Of a DNA stretch of 64,000 bases, positions 17,426 through 27,317 are shown one piece after another. A program made the translations under genes and the position numbers. Position 1 is the stretch's first letter. Each line of letters begins with the position of its first letter. Origin of the DNA: Methylophilus sp. (GTDB lineage: Bacteria > Pseudomonadota > Gammaproteobacteria > Burkholderiales > Methylophilaceae); contig NZ_SSGF01000007.1 in NCBI RefSeq assembly GCF_008015755.1, positions 186,001 to 250,000 on the forward strand, read 5' to 3'. The notes under the pieces are model-generated. The model was not told where the DNA came from, did no database searches, and saw only the letters and a program-made list of their open reading frames with translations.

Positions 17426-20051
17426 TTACGGAAGCAATCCTTCCAGCAAGCAAATCCGCCAGGCATTCCTGGATTTTTTTGCGTCCAAAGGCCATCAGGT
17501 AGTGGCTTCCAGTTCGCTGGTGCCGCACGGTGACCCGACCTTGCTGTTCACCAATGCGGGTATGAATCAGTTTAAAGACGTATTCCTAGGCTTTGACAAA
17601 CGCGCCTATACGCGTGCGGCTTCAGCGCAAAAATGTGTACGTGCTGGCGGCAAGCACAATGACCTCGAAAATGTCGGCTACACTGCCCGCCACCATACCT
17701 TTTTTGAGATGCTGGGTAACTTCAGTTTTGGCGATTATTTCAAGCGCGATGCCATTACATTCGCCTGGGAGTTGCTGACAGAAGTCTATGCCTTGCCAAA
17801 AGAGCGCCTGATGGTGACCGTGTACGCGGAAGATGATGAAGCGTATGACATCTGGCACAAAGAAGTCGGCGTGCCTGCGGACAAAATCGTGCGTATTGGC
17901 GACAACAAGGGCGCACGTTATGCGTCTGACAACTTTTGGATGATGGGCGATACCGGTCCTTGCGGCCCTTGTACCGAAATTTTCTATGATCACGGTGCGC
18001 ATATCCCAGGTGGGCCTCCAGGTTCCCCCGATGAAGATGGCGACCGCTTTATCGAAATCTGGAACAACGTCTTCATGCAGTTTAACCGCGATGAAGCGGG
18101 CGTCATGCATCCGCTGCCCAAACCATCGGTGGATACTGGGATGGGTTTGGAGCGTATTTCTGCCGTGCTGCAAGGCGTGCATGCCAACTACGAAATTGAT
18201 TTGTTCCAGGCGCTGATTAAAGCGGCTGCGCGCGAAACCCATACGGCCGACCTCGATAGCCCGTCACTCAAAGTGCTGGCTGACCATATCCGTGCCTGCT
18301 CTTTCCTGATTGCCGATGGTGTGATTCCGGGTAACGAAGGCCGCGGTTACGTCCTGCGCCGGATTATCCGCCGCGCGATTCGCCATGGTTACAAACTGGG
18401 CTGTCGTGCTGCGTTCTTCCACAAGTTGGTAGCAGACCTGGTGGCTGAAATGGGCGAGGCTTATCCTGAGCTCGTCAGCAATCAAGTACGTATCACTGAC
18501 ATTCTCAAGCAGGAAGAAGACCGCTTCTTTGAAACCATTGAAAACGGCATGCAGATTCTGGAAACCGAACTGGCGACCAAGCCAACTGTGTTCAATGGTG
18601 ACCTGGCATTTAAATTGCACGATACCTTTGGCTTCCCGCTTGATTTGACCGCCGACATTTGCCGCGAACGCGGTGTCACCGTCGATACCGTCGGGTTTGA
18701 CGCGGCGATGGCGCGCCAGAAAGAACAGGCGCGTGCCGCCGGCAAGTTTAAAATGGCGCTGAATCTTGAATATGATGGTGCGGCGACCACCTTTCATGGC
18801 TACGATAAATTAGAGACACCGGCTAAAGTGCTGGCGCTGTATAAAGATGGCAGTGCAGTGAATGTGCTCAATGAAGGCGACTTGGGCGTGGTCGTGTTGG
18901 ATCAGACCCCATTTTATGCCGAGTCCGGTGGCCAGATTGGCGACAGCGGTGAACTCAAGTCTGCCAACGGTATTTTTGCTGTCGAAGACACGCAAAAAAT
19001 TCAGGCCGCGGTATTTGGTCATCATGGTGTGCTCAAGACCGGCACTTTGTCAGTCGGTGATGCGTTAGCCGCCAAAGTCAATCTGCAGGCGCGAGTCAAT
19101 ACTATGCGTAACCACTCGGCCACGCATTTGATGCACAAAGCCTTGCGTGAAGTGTTGGGTGAGCACGTGCAGCAAAAAGGTAGCCTGGTCGATACCGAAA
19201 AAACCCGTTTTGACTTTGTGCACAATGGGCCGATGACAGATGCAGAAATTGCCACCGTAGAGTCACTGGTCAATGCTGAAATTCTTGCGAACGCCGCAAC
19301 GCAAGCGCGTGTGATGGACATTGAGTCTGCACAGCAAACCGGCGCCATGATGTTATTTGGCGAAAAATATGGCGACGAAGTGCGCGTGCTGGATATCGGC
19401 ACCTCACGTGAGTTGTGCGGGGGCACCCATGTCAGCCGTACCGGCGATATTGGCTTGTTTAAAATCACCGCTGAAAGTGGTGTGGCTGCGGGCGTGCGTC
19501 GTGTGGAAGCAACCACAGGCGAGGGCTCATTAAAGCTGGTGCAGGCGCAACAAACCCTGATTAATCAGGTGGCGGGTGAGCTGAAAGCGCCAGCGCATGA
19601 GCTGCCTGCCAAGGTCGCACAAGTAATGGACAACGTGAAATCGCTGGAAAAAGAACTGGCACGCCTCAAATCCAAACTGGCGTCCTCCCAAGGGGATGAC
19701 CTCGCGACACAGGCACTGGATATCAACGGTGTGAAGATGTTGGCCGCCACCCTGGAAGGCGCAGATGCCAACGCGCTGCGCGAAACCATGGATAAACTCA
19801 AGGATAAGCTCAAATCTGCCGTCATTGTGTTAGCGAGCGTGGCTGACGGTAAGGTCAGCCTGGCGGCAGGTGTGACCGCTGACTTGATCGGCAAAGTAAA
19901 GGCTGGCGAGCTGGTGAATCACGTCGCAGGCCAGGTCGGTGGCAAAGGCGGTGGCAAGCCTGATATGGCCATGGCCGGTGGTACTGAGCCTGCCAACTTG
20001 CCGCAAGCATTGGCAAGCGTCACCGATTGGGTAAAGCAAAAGCTTGTTTAA
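17400..20051 (+). CDS. alaS: Alanyl-tRNA synthetase
   Basis: An 883-residue class II synthetase with editing. The catalytic core starts [17 protein letters not shown] and includes the motif [17 protein letters not shown], the [18 protein letters not shown] loop, and [15 protein letters not shown]. The editing domain shows the zinc-binding [11 protein letters not shown] and [15 protein letters not shown]. The C-Ala domain ends with [18 protein letters not shown] 17400 is the only plausible start and lies inside the end of recX. The leading 16 residues before IRQAF are longer than usual. Confidence 0.98.
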   Translation: MTVQKTTVSYGSNPSSKQIRQAFLDFFASKGHQVVASSSLVPHGDPTLLFTNAGMNQFKDVFLGFDKRAYTRAASAQKCVRAGGKHNDLENVGYTARHHTFFEMLGNFSFGDYFKRDAITFAWELLTEVYALPKERLMVTVYAEDDEAYDIWHKEVGVPADKIVRIGDNKGARYASDNFWMMGDTGPCGPCTEIFYDHGAHIPGGPPGSPDEDGDRFIEIWNNVFMQFNRDEAGVMHPLPKPSVDTGMGLERISAVLQGVHANYEIDLFQALIKAAARETHTADLDSPSLKVLADHIRACSFLIADGVIPGNEGRGYVLRRIIRRAIRHGYKLGCRAAFFHKLVADLVAEMGEAYPELVSNQVRITDILKQEEDRFFETIENGMQILETELATKPTVFNGDLAFKLHDTFGFPLDLTADICRERGVTVDTVGFDAAMARQKEQARAAGKFKMALNLEYDGAATTFHGYDKLETPAKVLALYKDGSAVNVLNEGDLGVVVLDQTPFYAESGGQIGDSGELKSANGIFAVEDTQKIQAAVFGHHGVLKTGTLSVGDALAAKVNLQARVNTMRNHSATHLMHKALREVLGEHVQQKGSLVDTEKTRFDFVHNGPMTDAEIATVESLVNAEILANAATQARVMDIESAQQTGAMMLFGEKYGDEVRVLDIGTSRELCGGTHVSRTGDIGLFKITAESGVAAGVRRVEATTGEGSLKLVQAQQTLINQVAGELKAPAHELPAKVAQVMDNVKSLEKELARLKSKLASSQGDDLATQALDINGVKMLAATLEGADANALRETMDKLKDKLKSAVIVLASVADGKVSLAAGVTADLIGKVKAGELVNHVAGQVGGKGGGKPDMAMAGGTEPANLPQALASVTDWVKQKLV

Positions 20052-20052
20052 C

Positions 20053-20126
20053 CGCCGATGCACATCGATAGACGCCGATAGTTGATTGTGAAAATCGGCG
20101 TTCACCGGCGTTTATCTGCGGATAAG
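20053..20126. repeat. Intergenic inverted-repeat element, copy 1
   Basis: A 28-bp left arm at 20053-20080 (CGCCGATGCACATCG...) and a right arm at 20093-20121 (AATCGGCGTTCACCGGCG then TTTATCTGCGG) pair imperfectly as an inverted repeat. The right arm matches the right arm of the element at 62306-62334 at about 29 of 34 positions. It lies between alaS and lysC and could act as a transcript-stabilising or terminating hairpin. Confidence 0.7.
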
Positions 20127-20150
20127 AAAAAAGATTGTTAAGGAAATAAA

Positions 20151-21380
20151 ATGGCATTAATCGTACAAAAGTATGGCGGCACTTCAGTCGCCAATCCTGA
20201 GCGTATCCGTCATGTGGCGCGTCGTGTGGCGCGCTACAAAGCCATGGGGCATCAAGTGGTGGTCGTGGTCTCAGCCATGTCTGGTGAAACCAACCGGTTG
20301 ATTGCGCTGGCCAAGGAAATCATGCCGGATCCTGATCCACGCGAGTTGGATGTCATGGTGTCTACCGGTGAGCAGGTGACCATCGGCATGACTGCGCTGG
20401 CGCTGATGGAGCTGGGTATCAAGGCGAAAAGCTATACCGGCACGCAAGTGAAGATTCTGACCGATGACGCTTTTAATAAAGCGCGCATTCTGGACATTGA
20501 CCAGCACAACCTGAAAAAAGACCTTGATGACGGCTATGTCTGTGTCGTGGCAGGCTTTCAGGGCGTGGATGGCAATGGCAATATCACCACGCTGGGTCGC
20601 GGTGGCTCTGACACCACAGGCGTGGCCTTGGCGGCCGCGTTAAAAGCCGATGAGTGCCAGATTTATACCGATGTGGATGGCGTGTATACCACCGATCCGC
20701 GCGTGGTGCCTGAGGCGCGCCGCCTGGAAAAAATCACTTTTGAAGAGATGCTGGAACTAGCGTCTCAAGGCTCTAAAGTGCTGCAGATTCGCTCTGTAGA
20801 ATTCGCCGGTAAATACAAAGTTAAATTACGTGTGCTCTCAAGCTTTGAAGAAGAAGGCGACGGCACACTGATCACATTCGAAGAAAATGAGGACAACATG
20901 GAAGAACCAATTATCTCCGGCATCGCTTTTAATCGCGATGAGGCGAAAATTACCGTGACTGGCGTGCCGGATAAACCAGGTATCGCTTATCAAATCTTGG
21001 GCCCGGTGGCGGATGCCAATATCGATGTCGACATGATTATCCAGAACGTTGGCGCAGACGGCACTACTGATTTCACCTTCACCGTGCATAAAAACGAAAT
21101 GAACAAAACACTGGCGTTGTTGCGTGACAAGGTGCAAGGCCATATTCAGGCGCGTGAAATCAGCGGCGACGACAAGATCGCCAAGGTGTCCGTGGTGGGT
21201 GTGGGTATGCGCTCACACGTCGGTATTGCCAGCCAGATGTTCCGTACCTTGGCTGAAGAAGGCATTAACATCCAGATGATTTCGACCAGCGAAATTAAAA
21301 TCGCCGTGGTGATCGAAGAGAAATATATGGAACTGGCTGTACGCGTGTTGCACAAGGCGTTTGGCCTCGAAAACGCATAA
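20151..21380 (+). CDS. lysC: Aspartate kinase
   Basis: A 409-residue kinase catalysing the first step of lysine, threonine and methionine synthesis. The kinase domain begins [16 protein letters not shown] and contains [22 protein letters not shown] and [19 protein letters not shown]. Two ACT domains at about 265-409 ([39 protein letters not shown]) indicate allosteric feedback. Length fits the monofunctional, lysine/threonine-sensitive type of betaproteobacteria. The ATG follows AAGGAAATAAA. It is monocistronic. Confidence 0.97.
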   Translation: MALIVQKYGGTSVANPERIRHVARRVARYKAMGHQVVVVVSAMSGETNRLIALAKEIMPDPDPRELDVMVSTGEQVTIGMTALALMELGIKAKSYTGTQVKILTDDAFNKARILDIDQHNLKKDLDDGYVCVVAGFQGVDGNGNITTLGRGGSDTTGVALAAALKADECQIYTDVDGVYTTDPRVVPEARRLEKITFEEMLELASQGSKVLQIRSVEFAGKYKVKLRVLSSFEEEGDGTLITFEENEDNMEEPIISGIAFNRDEAKITVTGVPDKPGIAYQILGPVADANIDVDMIIQNVGADGTTDFTFTVHKNEMNKTLALLRDKVQGHIQAREISGDDKIAKVSVVGVGMRSHVGIASQMFRTLAEEGINIQMISTSEIKIAVVIEEKYMELAVRVLHKAFGLENA

Positions 21381-21425
21381 TCACAAGCGCAAAATTAAAG
21401 AAATAAAACATTCTTCTTTTTTGCG

Positions 21426-21454
21426 TTGATTTCTGAAGGGTTTTCACGTAGTAT
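21426..21454 (+). promoter_or_regulatory. Promoter upstream of tRNA-Ser
   Basis: TTGATT at 21426-21431 and TAGTAT at 21449-21454 are separated by 17 bp, about 85 bp before tRNA-Ser(GCU). Confidence 0.5.
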
Positions 21455-21537
21455 GGCGCCCTTCGATGCAGTAGCAATGCTGCAAAGAAAACAGCGTAAG
21501 CTGTGTTGGTTTTATTAGAACTTGATTGTTTTAATAA

Positions 21538-21631
21538 GGTGAGCTGGCCGAGAGGTCGAAGGCACTTCCCTGCTAAGGAAGCATATGGGCTTAAACCTGT
21601 ATCGAGGGTTCGAATCCCTCGCTCACCGCCA
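21538..21631 (+). tRNA. tRNA-Ser (anticodon GCU)
   Basis: A 94-nt class II tRNA with a long variable arm. The acceptor stem GGTGAGC pairs with GCTCACC, followed by discriminator G and an encoded CCA. The anticodon stem-loop is CTTCC-CTGCTAA-GGAAG, giving anticodon GCT (AGC/AGU serine codons). The T-arm is GAGGGTTCGAATCCCTC. Confidence 0.96.
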
Positions 21632-21712
21632 AAAACCTTGCTCCGCGTGGGTTTTGTTTTTGGTAGATTGGTTGTTGGATGTGAATCTGCACCGCCACAA
21701 AGCTTAAAATAG

Positions 21713-21721
21713 TGTTATAAT
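21713..21721 (+). promoter_or_regulatory. Extended -10 promoter for tRNA-Arg
   Basis: TG-T-TATAAT at 21713-21721 is a consensus extended -10 element, 31 bp before the tRNA-Arg gene. No good -35 hexamer is present, as is common for extended -10 promoters. Confidence 0.5.
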
Positions 21722-21751
21722 GCTGTTTTTGTTGCATAGCAACAAACCTTG

Positions 21752-21828
21752 GCGCCCGTAGCTCAGTTGGATAGAGTATTTGGCTACGAACCAAAGGGTC
21801 GGGCGTTCGAATCGCTCCGGGCGCGCCA
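21752..21828 (+). tRNA. tRNA-Arg (anticodon ACG)
   Basis: A 77-nt tRNA with acceptor stem GCGCCCG/CGGGCGC, discriminator G and encoded CCA. The anticodon stem-loop TTTGG-CTACGAA-CCAAA gives ACG, which TadA would edit to ICG to read CGN codons. The T-loop TTCGAAT is canonical. Confidence 0.95.
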
Positions 21829-21836
21829 AAAATAAA

Positions 21837-21868
21837 AAGCCTTGCTTCTTCGGAAGCAAGGCTTTTTT
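21837..21868 (+). terminator. Rho-independent terminator after the tRNA genes
   Basis: A perfect 12-bp stem AAGCCTTGCTTC / GAAGCAAGGCTT closed by a TTCG tetraloop is followed by a T-rich tail, 8 bp after tRNA-Arg. Confidence 0.92.
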
Positions 21869-22019
21869 CTTTTCTGTCACAGCGTATTGTATTTGCTGCT
21901 TATTGGCAGATGTTGCTGCATGATCGCCGCCATCTGTATGTATATTCTGCCGCGTTGAGCATAGCGAGAGGCGGGGCAGGTATGGTATGCTTTAACTTTG
22001 TTTTTTCATTGGTGTTTCA

Positions 22020-22988
22020 GTGTCTCTAAATGCTTGTTTGGCGAGGATTGCAGGCGATATGCAGCAGGTGGATGCCGTTATTCGCCAGTCTTTGTCCTCC
22101 CAAGTTCCGCTGATTAATCAGATTTCGGAATACATCATACACAGTGGTGGCAAGCGCTTGCGTCCGTCCCTGGTGTTAATGTCCGGCGATCTGGCCGGCG
22201 CGGTTTCTCCGGCACATCATACACTGGCTGCCATTATTGAATTTATCCATACCGCGACCTTACTGCACGACGACGTAGTCGATGCCTCTGAGTTACGCCG
22301 TGGTAAATCGACCGCTAATCATGTTTACGGTAACCCGGCGAGTGTGCTGGTGGGTGATTTCTTGTATTCGCGCGCCTTTCAGATGATGGTCAAGCTGCAA
22401 AATATGCGCGTGATGGAGATCTTGGCCGACGCAACCAATGTGATTTCTGAGGGCGAAGTGTTGCAGTTGCTCAACGTGCGCAATATCGGCGTCAGCGAGC
22501 AGGATTATTTACAGGTGATTCACTTTAAAACGGCCAAGCTGTTTGAAGCGGCGACGCTTTTGGGGGCAGTGCAATGCCAGGCCAATGCAGAGCAGGAAGA
22601 GGGTTTAGCCACGTATGGCATGCATCTGGGCACCGCGTTTCAACTGATTGATGATGTGCTGGATTTAACGGGCGACAGCGAAAAGATAGGCAAAACCCTG
22701 GGCAATGATTTGGCCGAAGGTAAAGTTACCTTGCCCATGCTGTATGCGATTCAACAAGCACCGGCCGCGCAGGCAGATTTAGTAAAGCAGGCGTTACTGG
22801 AAGGGCAGGTATCACAGCTGGATGCGGTGCTGGAGATTTTGCATTCGGTGCAAGCATTTGATTACGTGCGTGCGGTCGCACAAAAAGAAGCGCAGCTGGC
22901 CTGTGAGGCCTTGTCTGTCTTTGCACCAACAGCCGCCAAGCAGGCGATGCTGGATTTAGCCAATTTCTCTGTCAGCCGTCAGCAATAA
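22020..22988 (+). CDS. ispB: Octaprenyl diphosphate synthase
   Basis: A 322-residue trans-isoprenyl diphosphate synthase that builds the side chain of ubiquinone from FPP and IPP. The first Asp-rich motif is TLLHDDVVD near residue 82 and the second is QLIDDVLDLTGD near 211. GGKRLRPSLVLM near residue 43 binds IPP. The start is a GTG at 22020. Octaprenyl specificity is inferred from taxonomy, since chain length cannot be read from sequence alone. It is convergent with the next gene. Confidence 0.93.
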   Translation: MSLNACLARIAGDMQQVDAVIRQSLSSQVPLINQISEYIIHSGGKRLRPSLVLMSGDLAGAVSPAHHTLAAIIEFIHTATLLHDDVVDASELRRGKSTANHVYGNPASVLVGDFLYSRAFQMMVKLQNMRVMEILADATNVISEGEVLQLLNVRNIGVSEQDYLQVIHFKTAKLFEAATLLGAVQCQANAEQEEGLATYGMHLGTAFQLIDDVLDLTGDSEKIGKTLGNDLAEGKVTLPMLYAIQQAPAAQADLVKQALLEGQVSQLDAVLEILHSVQAFDYVRAVAQKEAQLACEALSVFAPTAAKQAMLDLANFSVSRQQ

Positions 22989-22993
22989 TCAGG

Positions 22994-23019
22994 CAGTCAG
23001 CCTGTGAGCAGGCTGACTG
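22994..23019. terminator. Bidirectional terminator
   Basis: A perfect 11-bp stem CAGTCAGCCTG / CAGGCTGACTG with loop TGAG lies between convergent genes. A T-tract is lacking. Confidence 0.6.
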
Positions 23020-23029
23020 TTGCAGTCTA

Positions 23030-23443
23030 TTAATTCAAGGCGATCGGCTCGCCACTGATGTGGTAATAGCTCAGCCGCGCACAATCATTGGTGGCGTTGG
23101 TGAGTGCGCCGTCAAACAATGACTGTCCATTCACATCTACTACTGCATAACCATTGTGATAGAGCGTGACCTCTGCCTGCATGTCTTTTTCCATCAGTTT
23201 GGTCGCTTTGTGCAAGCTGTGGCTATGCAGTGAACGCATGCCAAAACTGATGCAGTTTTCTTCTTCCTCTTCACTGTAAACTTCCCAGTGCGATTGTCCG
23301 GTCAGTTTTGTCAGCCAGCCTGGCAAGTCAACTTCTACCCGGCAAATCACGGGCTGATCCCAGGCGGGATGGTCAACTTGATTTAACTCGACCTGATTGA
23401 GACTTGCTTCGGTCGGTGGCGTAAATTTGATTTGATCAGACAT
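23030..23443 (-). CDS. Conserved-looking cytosolic protein of unknown function
   Basis: A 137-residue protein I do not recognise. It has no signal peptide or membrane segment. A Glu run (EEEEEN) sits in the middle, followed by SFGMRSLHSHSLHKATKLMEKDMQ and a beta-rich C terminus (VTLYHNGYAVVDVNGQSLFDG). Codon use looks like its neighbours. An AAGGAAG ribosome site precedes ATG 23443, better than the in-frame TTG at 23449. It lies alone between ispB and pilD, in divergent orientation to pilD. Confidence 0.7.
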   Translation of the reverse strand: MSDQIKFTPPTEASLNQVELNQVDHPAWDQPVICRVEVDLPGWLTKLTGQSHWEVYSEEEEENCISFGMRSLHSHSLHKATKLMEKDMQAEVTLYHNGYAVVDVNGQSLFDGALTNATNDCARLSYYHISGEPIALN

Positions 23444-23658
23444 AGGCAACTTCCTTCACTAGATAACGGATGTCACTTAAACACAGATGCGCGATTATGT
23501 TGCCGCACTGCAGTATCCATCTTACACATAAATGGTGCCAAGCAAGTGATTTTCAAGATGGGAAAAGCGGCTTTTAAACAGGTTTTGCCGTCTTTTAGCC
23601 TTGCTTACTTGCATTAACGATGCCATCATGCAGCAACTTTAACTATGTTATCGGTATC

Positions 23659-24531
23659 ATGTCAGAAATCCTTGAACCTGTTTTAAGTTTATTGCAAACA
23701 CAACCCCATTTTTTACAAGCGGTATGCTTGTTGGTTGGCTTGCTAGTCGGTAGTTTTCTCAATGTGGTGATCCACCGCCTGCCTAAAATGATGGAGCGTG
23801 AATGGCATGCCAGTTGCCTGGATTTGCAGGGGCAAACTGCGCCGGAGCAAGCCAAATATAATCTGGTCGTGCCACGTTCGGCTTGTCCGCATTGCGGACA
23901 CCAGATTACCGCTATCGAAAATATTCCTGTTATCAGCTACCTGTTCTTGCGTGGGCGTTGCCGCGGTTGCCAAGCATCTATTTCAGCCCGTTATCCGTTG
24001 GTCGAGTTGTTAACTGGTCTGCTGTCACTGGCGGTGGCGGTGCAGTATGGCTACAGCATGCTAACGGTATTTGCGCTGGTATTCGTTTTTGCCTTGGTTG
24101 CCTTAACCTTTATCGATTTTGACACACAGTTGCTCCCCGATGACATTACGCTGCCTTTGTTATGGCTGGGCTTGTTGCTCAATATTAAATACGGATTTAC
24201 CGACCTCACCTCAGCGGTGGTCGGCGCCATGGCAGGCTACCTGGTGTTGTGGTCAGTGTATTGGTTATTCAAGCTGGTGACCGGTAAAGAAGGCATGGGC
24301 TATGGTGACTTTAAACTGCTGGCTGCGATTGGTGCCTGGTTTGGCTGGCAATTATTACCCGCTGTTATTTTGCTGAGCTCGGTGGTCGGCAGTGTGATCG
24401 GCATCGGCTTGATTCTGCTTAAAGGCAAAACCCGCCAAACAGCGATTCCGTTTGGCCCATTTTTAGCGCTGGGCGGCATTGCTGCCCTGTTTTACGGGCA
24501 AGCGCTGGCCTCCTATTACCTGATCCCGTAA
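23659..24531 (+). CDS. pilD: Type IV prepilin peptidase/N-methyltransferase
   Basis: A 290-residue inner-membrane aspartic protease that cleaves and N-methylates type IV pilins and type II pseudopilins. The cytoplasmic zinc-binding domain has CPHC and CRGC pairs at about residues 76-102. The catalytic Asp motifs are LTFIDFDTQLLPDD and KEGMGYGDFKLLAAIGAWFG. Eight hydrophobic segments are expected. In-frame starts exist at 23620, but ATG 23659 fits homologs. It starts the classical pilD-coaE-zapD-yacG run. pilB and pilC are not in the window. Confidence 0.95.
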   Translation: MSEILEPVLSLLQTQPHFLQAVCLLVGLLVGSFLNVVIHRLPKMMEREWHASCLDLQGQTAPEQAKYNLVVPRSACPHCGHQITAIENIPVISYLFLRGRCRGCQASISARYPLVELLTGLLSLAVAVQYGYSMLTVFALVFVFALVALTFIDFDTQLLPDDITLPLLWLGLLLNIKYGFTDLTSAVVGAMAGYLVLWSVYWLFKLVTGKEGMGYGDFKLLAAIGAWFGWQLLPAVILLSSVVGSVIGIGLILLKGKTRQTAIPFGPFLALGGIAALFYGQALASYYLIP

Positions 24532-24541
24532 GCGCGCTGGT

Positions 24542-25141
24542 ATGAGTAAAGTGGTGGCGGTGACTGGCGGCATTGGCAGTGGTAAAACCGAAGTGTGCAA
24601 AGCGTTTACGGCACTCGGCGTGCCTGTGGTCGATTTAGATCACATTGCCCATGACATGAGTGCGCCCGGTAGCCCGGCGATGCAGGCAGTGCGCACGCAG
24701 TTTGGTGATGCAATGTTTAACGCAGAAGGTCAGCTTGACCGGGCCAAATTACGCGAGTTGGTGTTTGCCGAGCCAGATGCGCTGGACCAGCTCAACCAGA
24801 TCATGCACCCGGCCATCCGGCTTGAAGCCATCCGCCAGATCGCGCAATATACAGAGGCTTATGTGGTGCTGGCGATTCCCTTATTGGTTGAAAGTCGCGC
24901 CGACTGGCAGATGATTGATCACGTGTTGGTGGTGGATTGCGATGAGCAGACGCAACTGACACGCGTGGTGCAACGCAGCCAGTTGTCCGAGGGCATGGCG
25001 CAGGCCATGATCGCCGCACAAAGCAGCCGTGATGAGCGTTTGGCGATTGCGGATTCGGTGATTGAAAACGACCAAACATTGGATAATTTGCAGGAAAAAG
25101 TGCTAGAGTTTCATAAAAACTTCTCTAAGACTTGCCAGTGA
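24542..25141 (+). CDS. coaE: Dephospho-CoA kinase
   Basis: A 199-residue P-loop kinase performing the last step of CoA synthesis. The Walker A loop is TGGIGSGKTEV at residues 8-18, followed by VPVVDLDHIAHDMSAPGSPAM. IPLLVE and VLVVDCDEQTQLTRVVQRSQLS form the lid and base-binding region. It begins 10 bp after pilD, matching the conserved pilD-coaE order. Confidence 0.96.
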   Translation: MSKVVAVTGGIGSGKTEVCKAFTALGVPVVDLDHIAHDMSAPGSPAMQAVRTQFGDAMFNAEGQLDRAKLRELVFAEPDALDQLNQIMHPAIRLEAIRQIAQYTEAYVVLAIPLLVESRADWQMIDHVLVVDCDEQTQLTRVVQRSQLSEGMAQAMIAAQSSRDERLAIADSVIENDQTLDNLQEKVLEFHKNFSKTCQ

Positions 25142-25210
25142 GTGAAAAGGGTTTCATAATCAGGCTTTTATTGCATACTTTTCAAGTATCAGCTGACAGA
25201 AAAGGCTGCC

Positions 25211-25984
25211 GTGTCGAGCTACGAGTTTCCATTTAACGAGCGCATCAGAACTTATCTCCGCCTGGAGGATTTGTTCGTCAAAATGTTGCACCACATAGAG
25301 ATTGGGCATGAGATCAATCATCATGTCGCGCTGATTTCGATGTTGCAAATCCTCGATTTGATTGATCGCGGCGATTTGAAAGTTGATCTGCTGCAAGAGC
25401 TGGACCGCCATAAAGTCCAGCTGTCGTTTCTGCAAACCAATCCCAATATCGACCATAACGCACTGGCAAGTACCTTGTCCAGCCTGGACCGTTGCGCGAC
25501 CGCTTTGCGTTCTGATCATCAAAAACTCGGCCAGTCATTACGTGAAAATGACTGGTTAATGAGCGTCAAACAACGCACCAGCATTCCTGGCGGCGTCTGT
25601 GAGTTTGACTTGCCTTCTTATCGTCACTGGTTGTACCTGGGGATTGAGCGTCGCAAGCAAGACTTTGCGCATTGGTTGGCTAAATTAATGCCTATGTATG
25701 AATCTATCCGCCTGATTCTGCAGTTATTACGCGGTAGCGGTCAGGTACTGTCGCTGGTCGCGCATCATGGGGCTTACCAGCAGCAATTGTCCGGCCACAA
25801 GCCAGCGCAATTGCTGCGCATCGAGATCGACCACGATGAATGCTTCCCTGAAGTCAGTGCCAACAAATATGCCATCAATATCCGTTTTCAACGGCTGGAC
25901 TTTGTACAACGCCCCAAAGGCTGTGAGCAAGACATCCCGTTTAAAATGATTGTCTGTAACTTTACCGGAGCGGGACACAATTGA
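25211..25984 (+). CDS. zapD: Cell division protein ZapD
   Basis: A 257-residue cytosolic protein (YacF/DUF1342) that crosslinks FtsZ filaments and stabilises the Z ring. It starts with the family sequence YEFPFNERIRTYLRLEDLF, followed by helical segments and the C-terminal beta domain with EVSANKYAINIRFQ and PFKMIVCNF. The start codon is GTG at 25211. yacG overlaps its last 4 bp. Confidence 0.96.
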   Translation: MSSYEFPFNERIRTYLRLEDLFVKMLHHIEIGHEINHHVALISMLQILDLIDRGDLKVDLLQELDRHKVQLSFLQTNPNIDHNALASTLSSLDRCATALRSDHQKLGQSLRENDWLMSVKQRTSIPGGVCEFDLPSYRHWLYLGIERRKQDFAHWLAKLMPMYESIRLILQLLRGSGQVLSLVAHHGAYQQQLSGHKPAQLLRIEIDHDECFPEVSANKYAINIRFQRLDFVQRPKGCEQDIPFKMIVCNFTGAGHN

Positions 25985-26172
25985 CCCAGCCCGCCATAAT
26001 ACCCCGTAAGGTCGCTTGCCCCGCCTGTGGTGAAACCTCAGAATACTCAACCGCCAACGCTTACCGGCCTTTTTGCAGTGAGCGCTGCAAATTGGTTGAT
26101 TTAGGCGATTGGGCCACCGAGAAATTCCGCATTCCCGATAACACCCCGCCAGATATGTTCGAGCAGGAATAA
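25981..26172 (+). CDS. yacG: DNA gyrase inhibitor YacG
   Basis: A 63-residue zinc-ribbon protein that binds GyrB and inhibits DNA binding by gyrase. The four zinc ligands are CPAC and CSERC, spaced as in the family, and the tail ends FRIPDNTPPDMFEQE. It starts at TTG 25981, overlapping the zapD stop. Its use of a weak start coupled to zapD suggests low expression. Confidence 0.95.
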   Translation: MTQPAIIPRKVACPACGETSEYSTANAYRPFCSERCKLVDLGDWATEKFRIPDNTPPDMFEQE

Positions 26173-26193
26173 CAGGCTGCCAGGATCATTCAA

Positions 26194-26637
26194 ATGCATA
26201 CAACTCATTGCTTATCTCGTCTAATCACCAGCGTTTGTTTGCTTGGCTGGCTAAGTTTTGCGCATGCAGAAGTCAAAACCACTGAGGCTTGGGTGCGTGC
26301 CTCAAACCCTGGTCAATCAGTCGGTGCAGCCTATCTGACGTTGAGCAGTGACAAGGATGTGACGCTGGTTTATGCAGAAACAGAGCGCGCAGGCACCGTG
26401 GAAATGCACAGCATGACCATGCAAAACGGCGTCATGAAAATGCGCAGTATGGAAACGTTGCCCGTGCCCGCAGGCAAGCCCGTTAAACTTGCACCAGGTG
26501 GCCTGCACCTAATGCTGTTTGAGTTGCCAACCCCATTTAAGGCAGGCGAACAAGTGAAATTCAGACTGTGCTTCAAAGACAAAAAAGGCAACATTACAGA
26601 TCAGTTCGTCACCATGCCAGTGAAAACTGCGCCCTGA
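26194..26637 (+). CDS. PCu(A)C-type periplasmic copper chaperone
   Basis: A 147-residue protein with a signal peptide (hydrophobic ITSVCLLGWLSFAHA, cleavage near residue 25). The PCu(A)C domain follows: TEAWVRASNPGQSVGAAYLTL, then the Cu(I) ligands in EMHSMTMQNGVMKM and GGLHLMLF. The family delivers copper to the CuA or CuB site of cytochrome oxidase. There is no Sco gene next to it. It begins the accessory stretch between yacG and the Nudix-ThiE gene. Confidence 0.92.
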   Translation: MHTTHCLSRLITSVCLLGWLSFAHAEVKTTEAWVRASNPGQSVGAAYLTLSSDKDVTLVYAETERAGTVEMHSMTMQNGVMKMRSMETLPVPAGKPVKLAPGGLHLMLFELPTPFKAGEQVKFRLCFKDKKGNITDQFVTMPVKTAP

Positions 26638-26650
26638 TTCGCTGCCTTAT

Positions 26651-26671
26651 ATCGCCAGTATTAATGGCGAT
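26651..26671. terminator. Short hairpin between convergent genes
   Basis: A 7-bp perfect stem ATCGCCA / TGGCGAT with a 7-base loop overlaps the end of the VF530 gene. It is a weak terminator candidate. Confidence 0.4.
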
Positions 26672-26891
26672 CTTTGGCAAATGTTGCCAGATACAAAGCC
26701 TCAACTTCAGCCCTTGCCCAGGGCGTCCTGCGTAAAAACTTCAGGCTAGACTTCACTGAAGGGTCACTCTTGAAGCAGTTGATATTGACCCGCTGCGCGA
26801 GTTTATTCCAGCCGTAATGGTCGACCAGTTGCTCGACAATCTGCTCAAGTGTCAGGCCATGTAGTGGGTTGTTTGGTTGTGGTGTATGCAT
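26661..26891 (-). CDS. VF530 family protein (DUF2132)
   Basis: A 76-residue basic helical protein of the VF530 (DUF2132) family, whose structure resembles small DNA-binding folds. Family signatures are [50 protein letters not shown]. It is a stand-alone short gene. The role is unknown, and DNA binding is only a structural suggestion. Confidence 0.9.
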   Translation of the reverse strand: MHTPQPNNPLHGLTLEQIVEQLVDHYGWNKLAQRVNINCFKSDPSVKSSLKFLRRTPWARAEVEALYLATFAKDRH

Positions 26892-26912
26892 AGTTGATGC
26901 TTAGCGTTTCAA

Positions 26913-27317
26913 TCAGCGATTGACCCAATTCTCAAGTAATAACCCCGAAACGCGGTCGAATTCTTTCAAATTGTTGGTGACTAATACAAGCCCCTCGCTA
27001 CGTGCATGTGCGGCGATATGCAAGTCATTCACGCCTATTGGTTGACCACGTCTTTCCAGCTCGCTGCGGATGCTACCGTAATGCTGTGCGGCTTTGGTTG
27101 CATAAGGCAACACTTCCAGGCGGCTGGCAAAGTCTTCAATCACGGAGTAGTTGTGCCCCGGTTTGCTACTTTTTTCTGCACCATGAAATAACTCAGCCAG
27201 CGTGATGCTTGAAATGGCCATTCTATTTGCATGCGCATTAAACGTTTCAAGTACTTCAATGGGCCTATGCTTGATCACGTAAATCACAATATTGGTATCA
27301 AGCAGGTATTGAATCAT
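26913..27317 (-). CDS. vapC: Type II toxin VapC (PIN-domain RNase)
   Basis: A 134-residue PIN-domain ribonuclease. The motif YLLDTNIVIYVIKHRP holds the first catalytic Asp, SITLAELFHGAEKS the conserved Glu, and GVNDLHIAAHARSEGLVLVTNN the C-terminal acidic pair. This subgroup resembles enterobacterial VapC that cleaves initiator tRNA(fMet). Its ATG overlaps the vapB stop by 4 bp (ATGA), so the pair is translationally coupled. Confidence 0.94.
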   Translation of the reverse strand: MIQYLLDTNIVIYVIKHRPIEVLETFNAHANRMAISSITLAELFHGAEKSSKPGHNYSVIEDFASRLEVLPYATKAAQHYGSIRSELERRGQPIGVNDLHIAAHARSEGLVLVTNNLKEFDRVSGLLLENWVNR

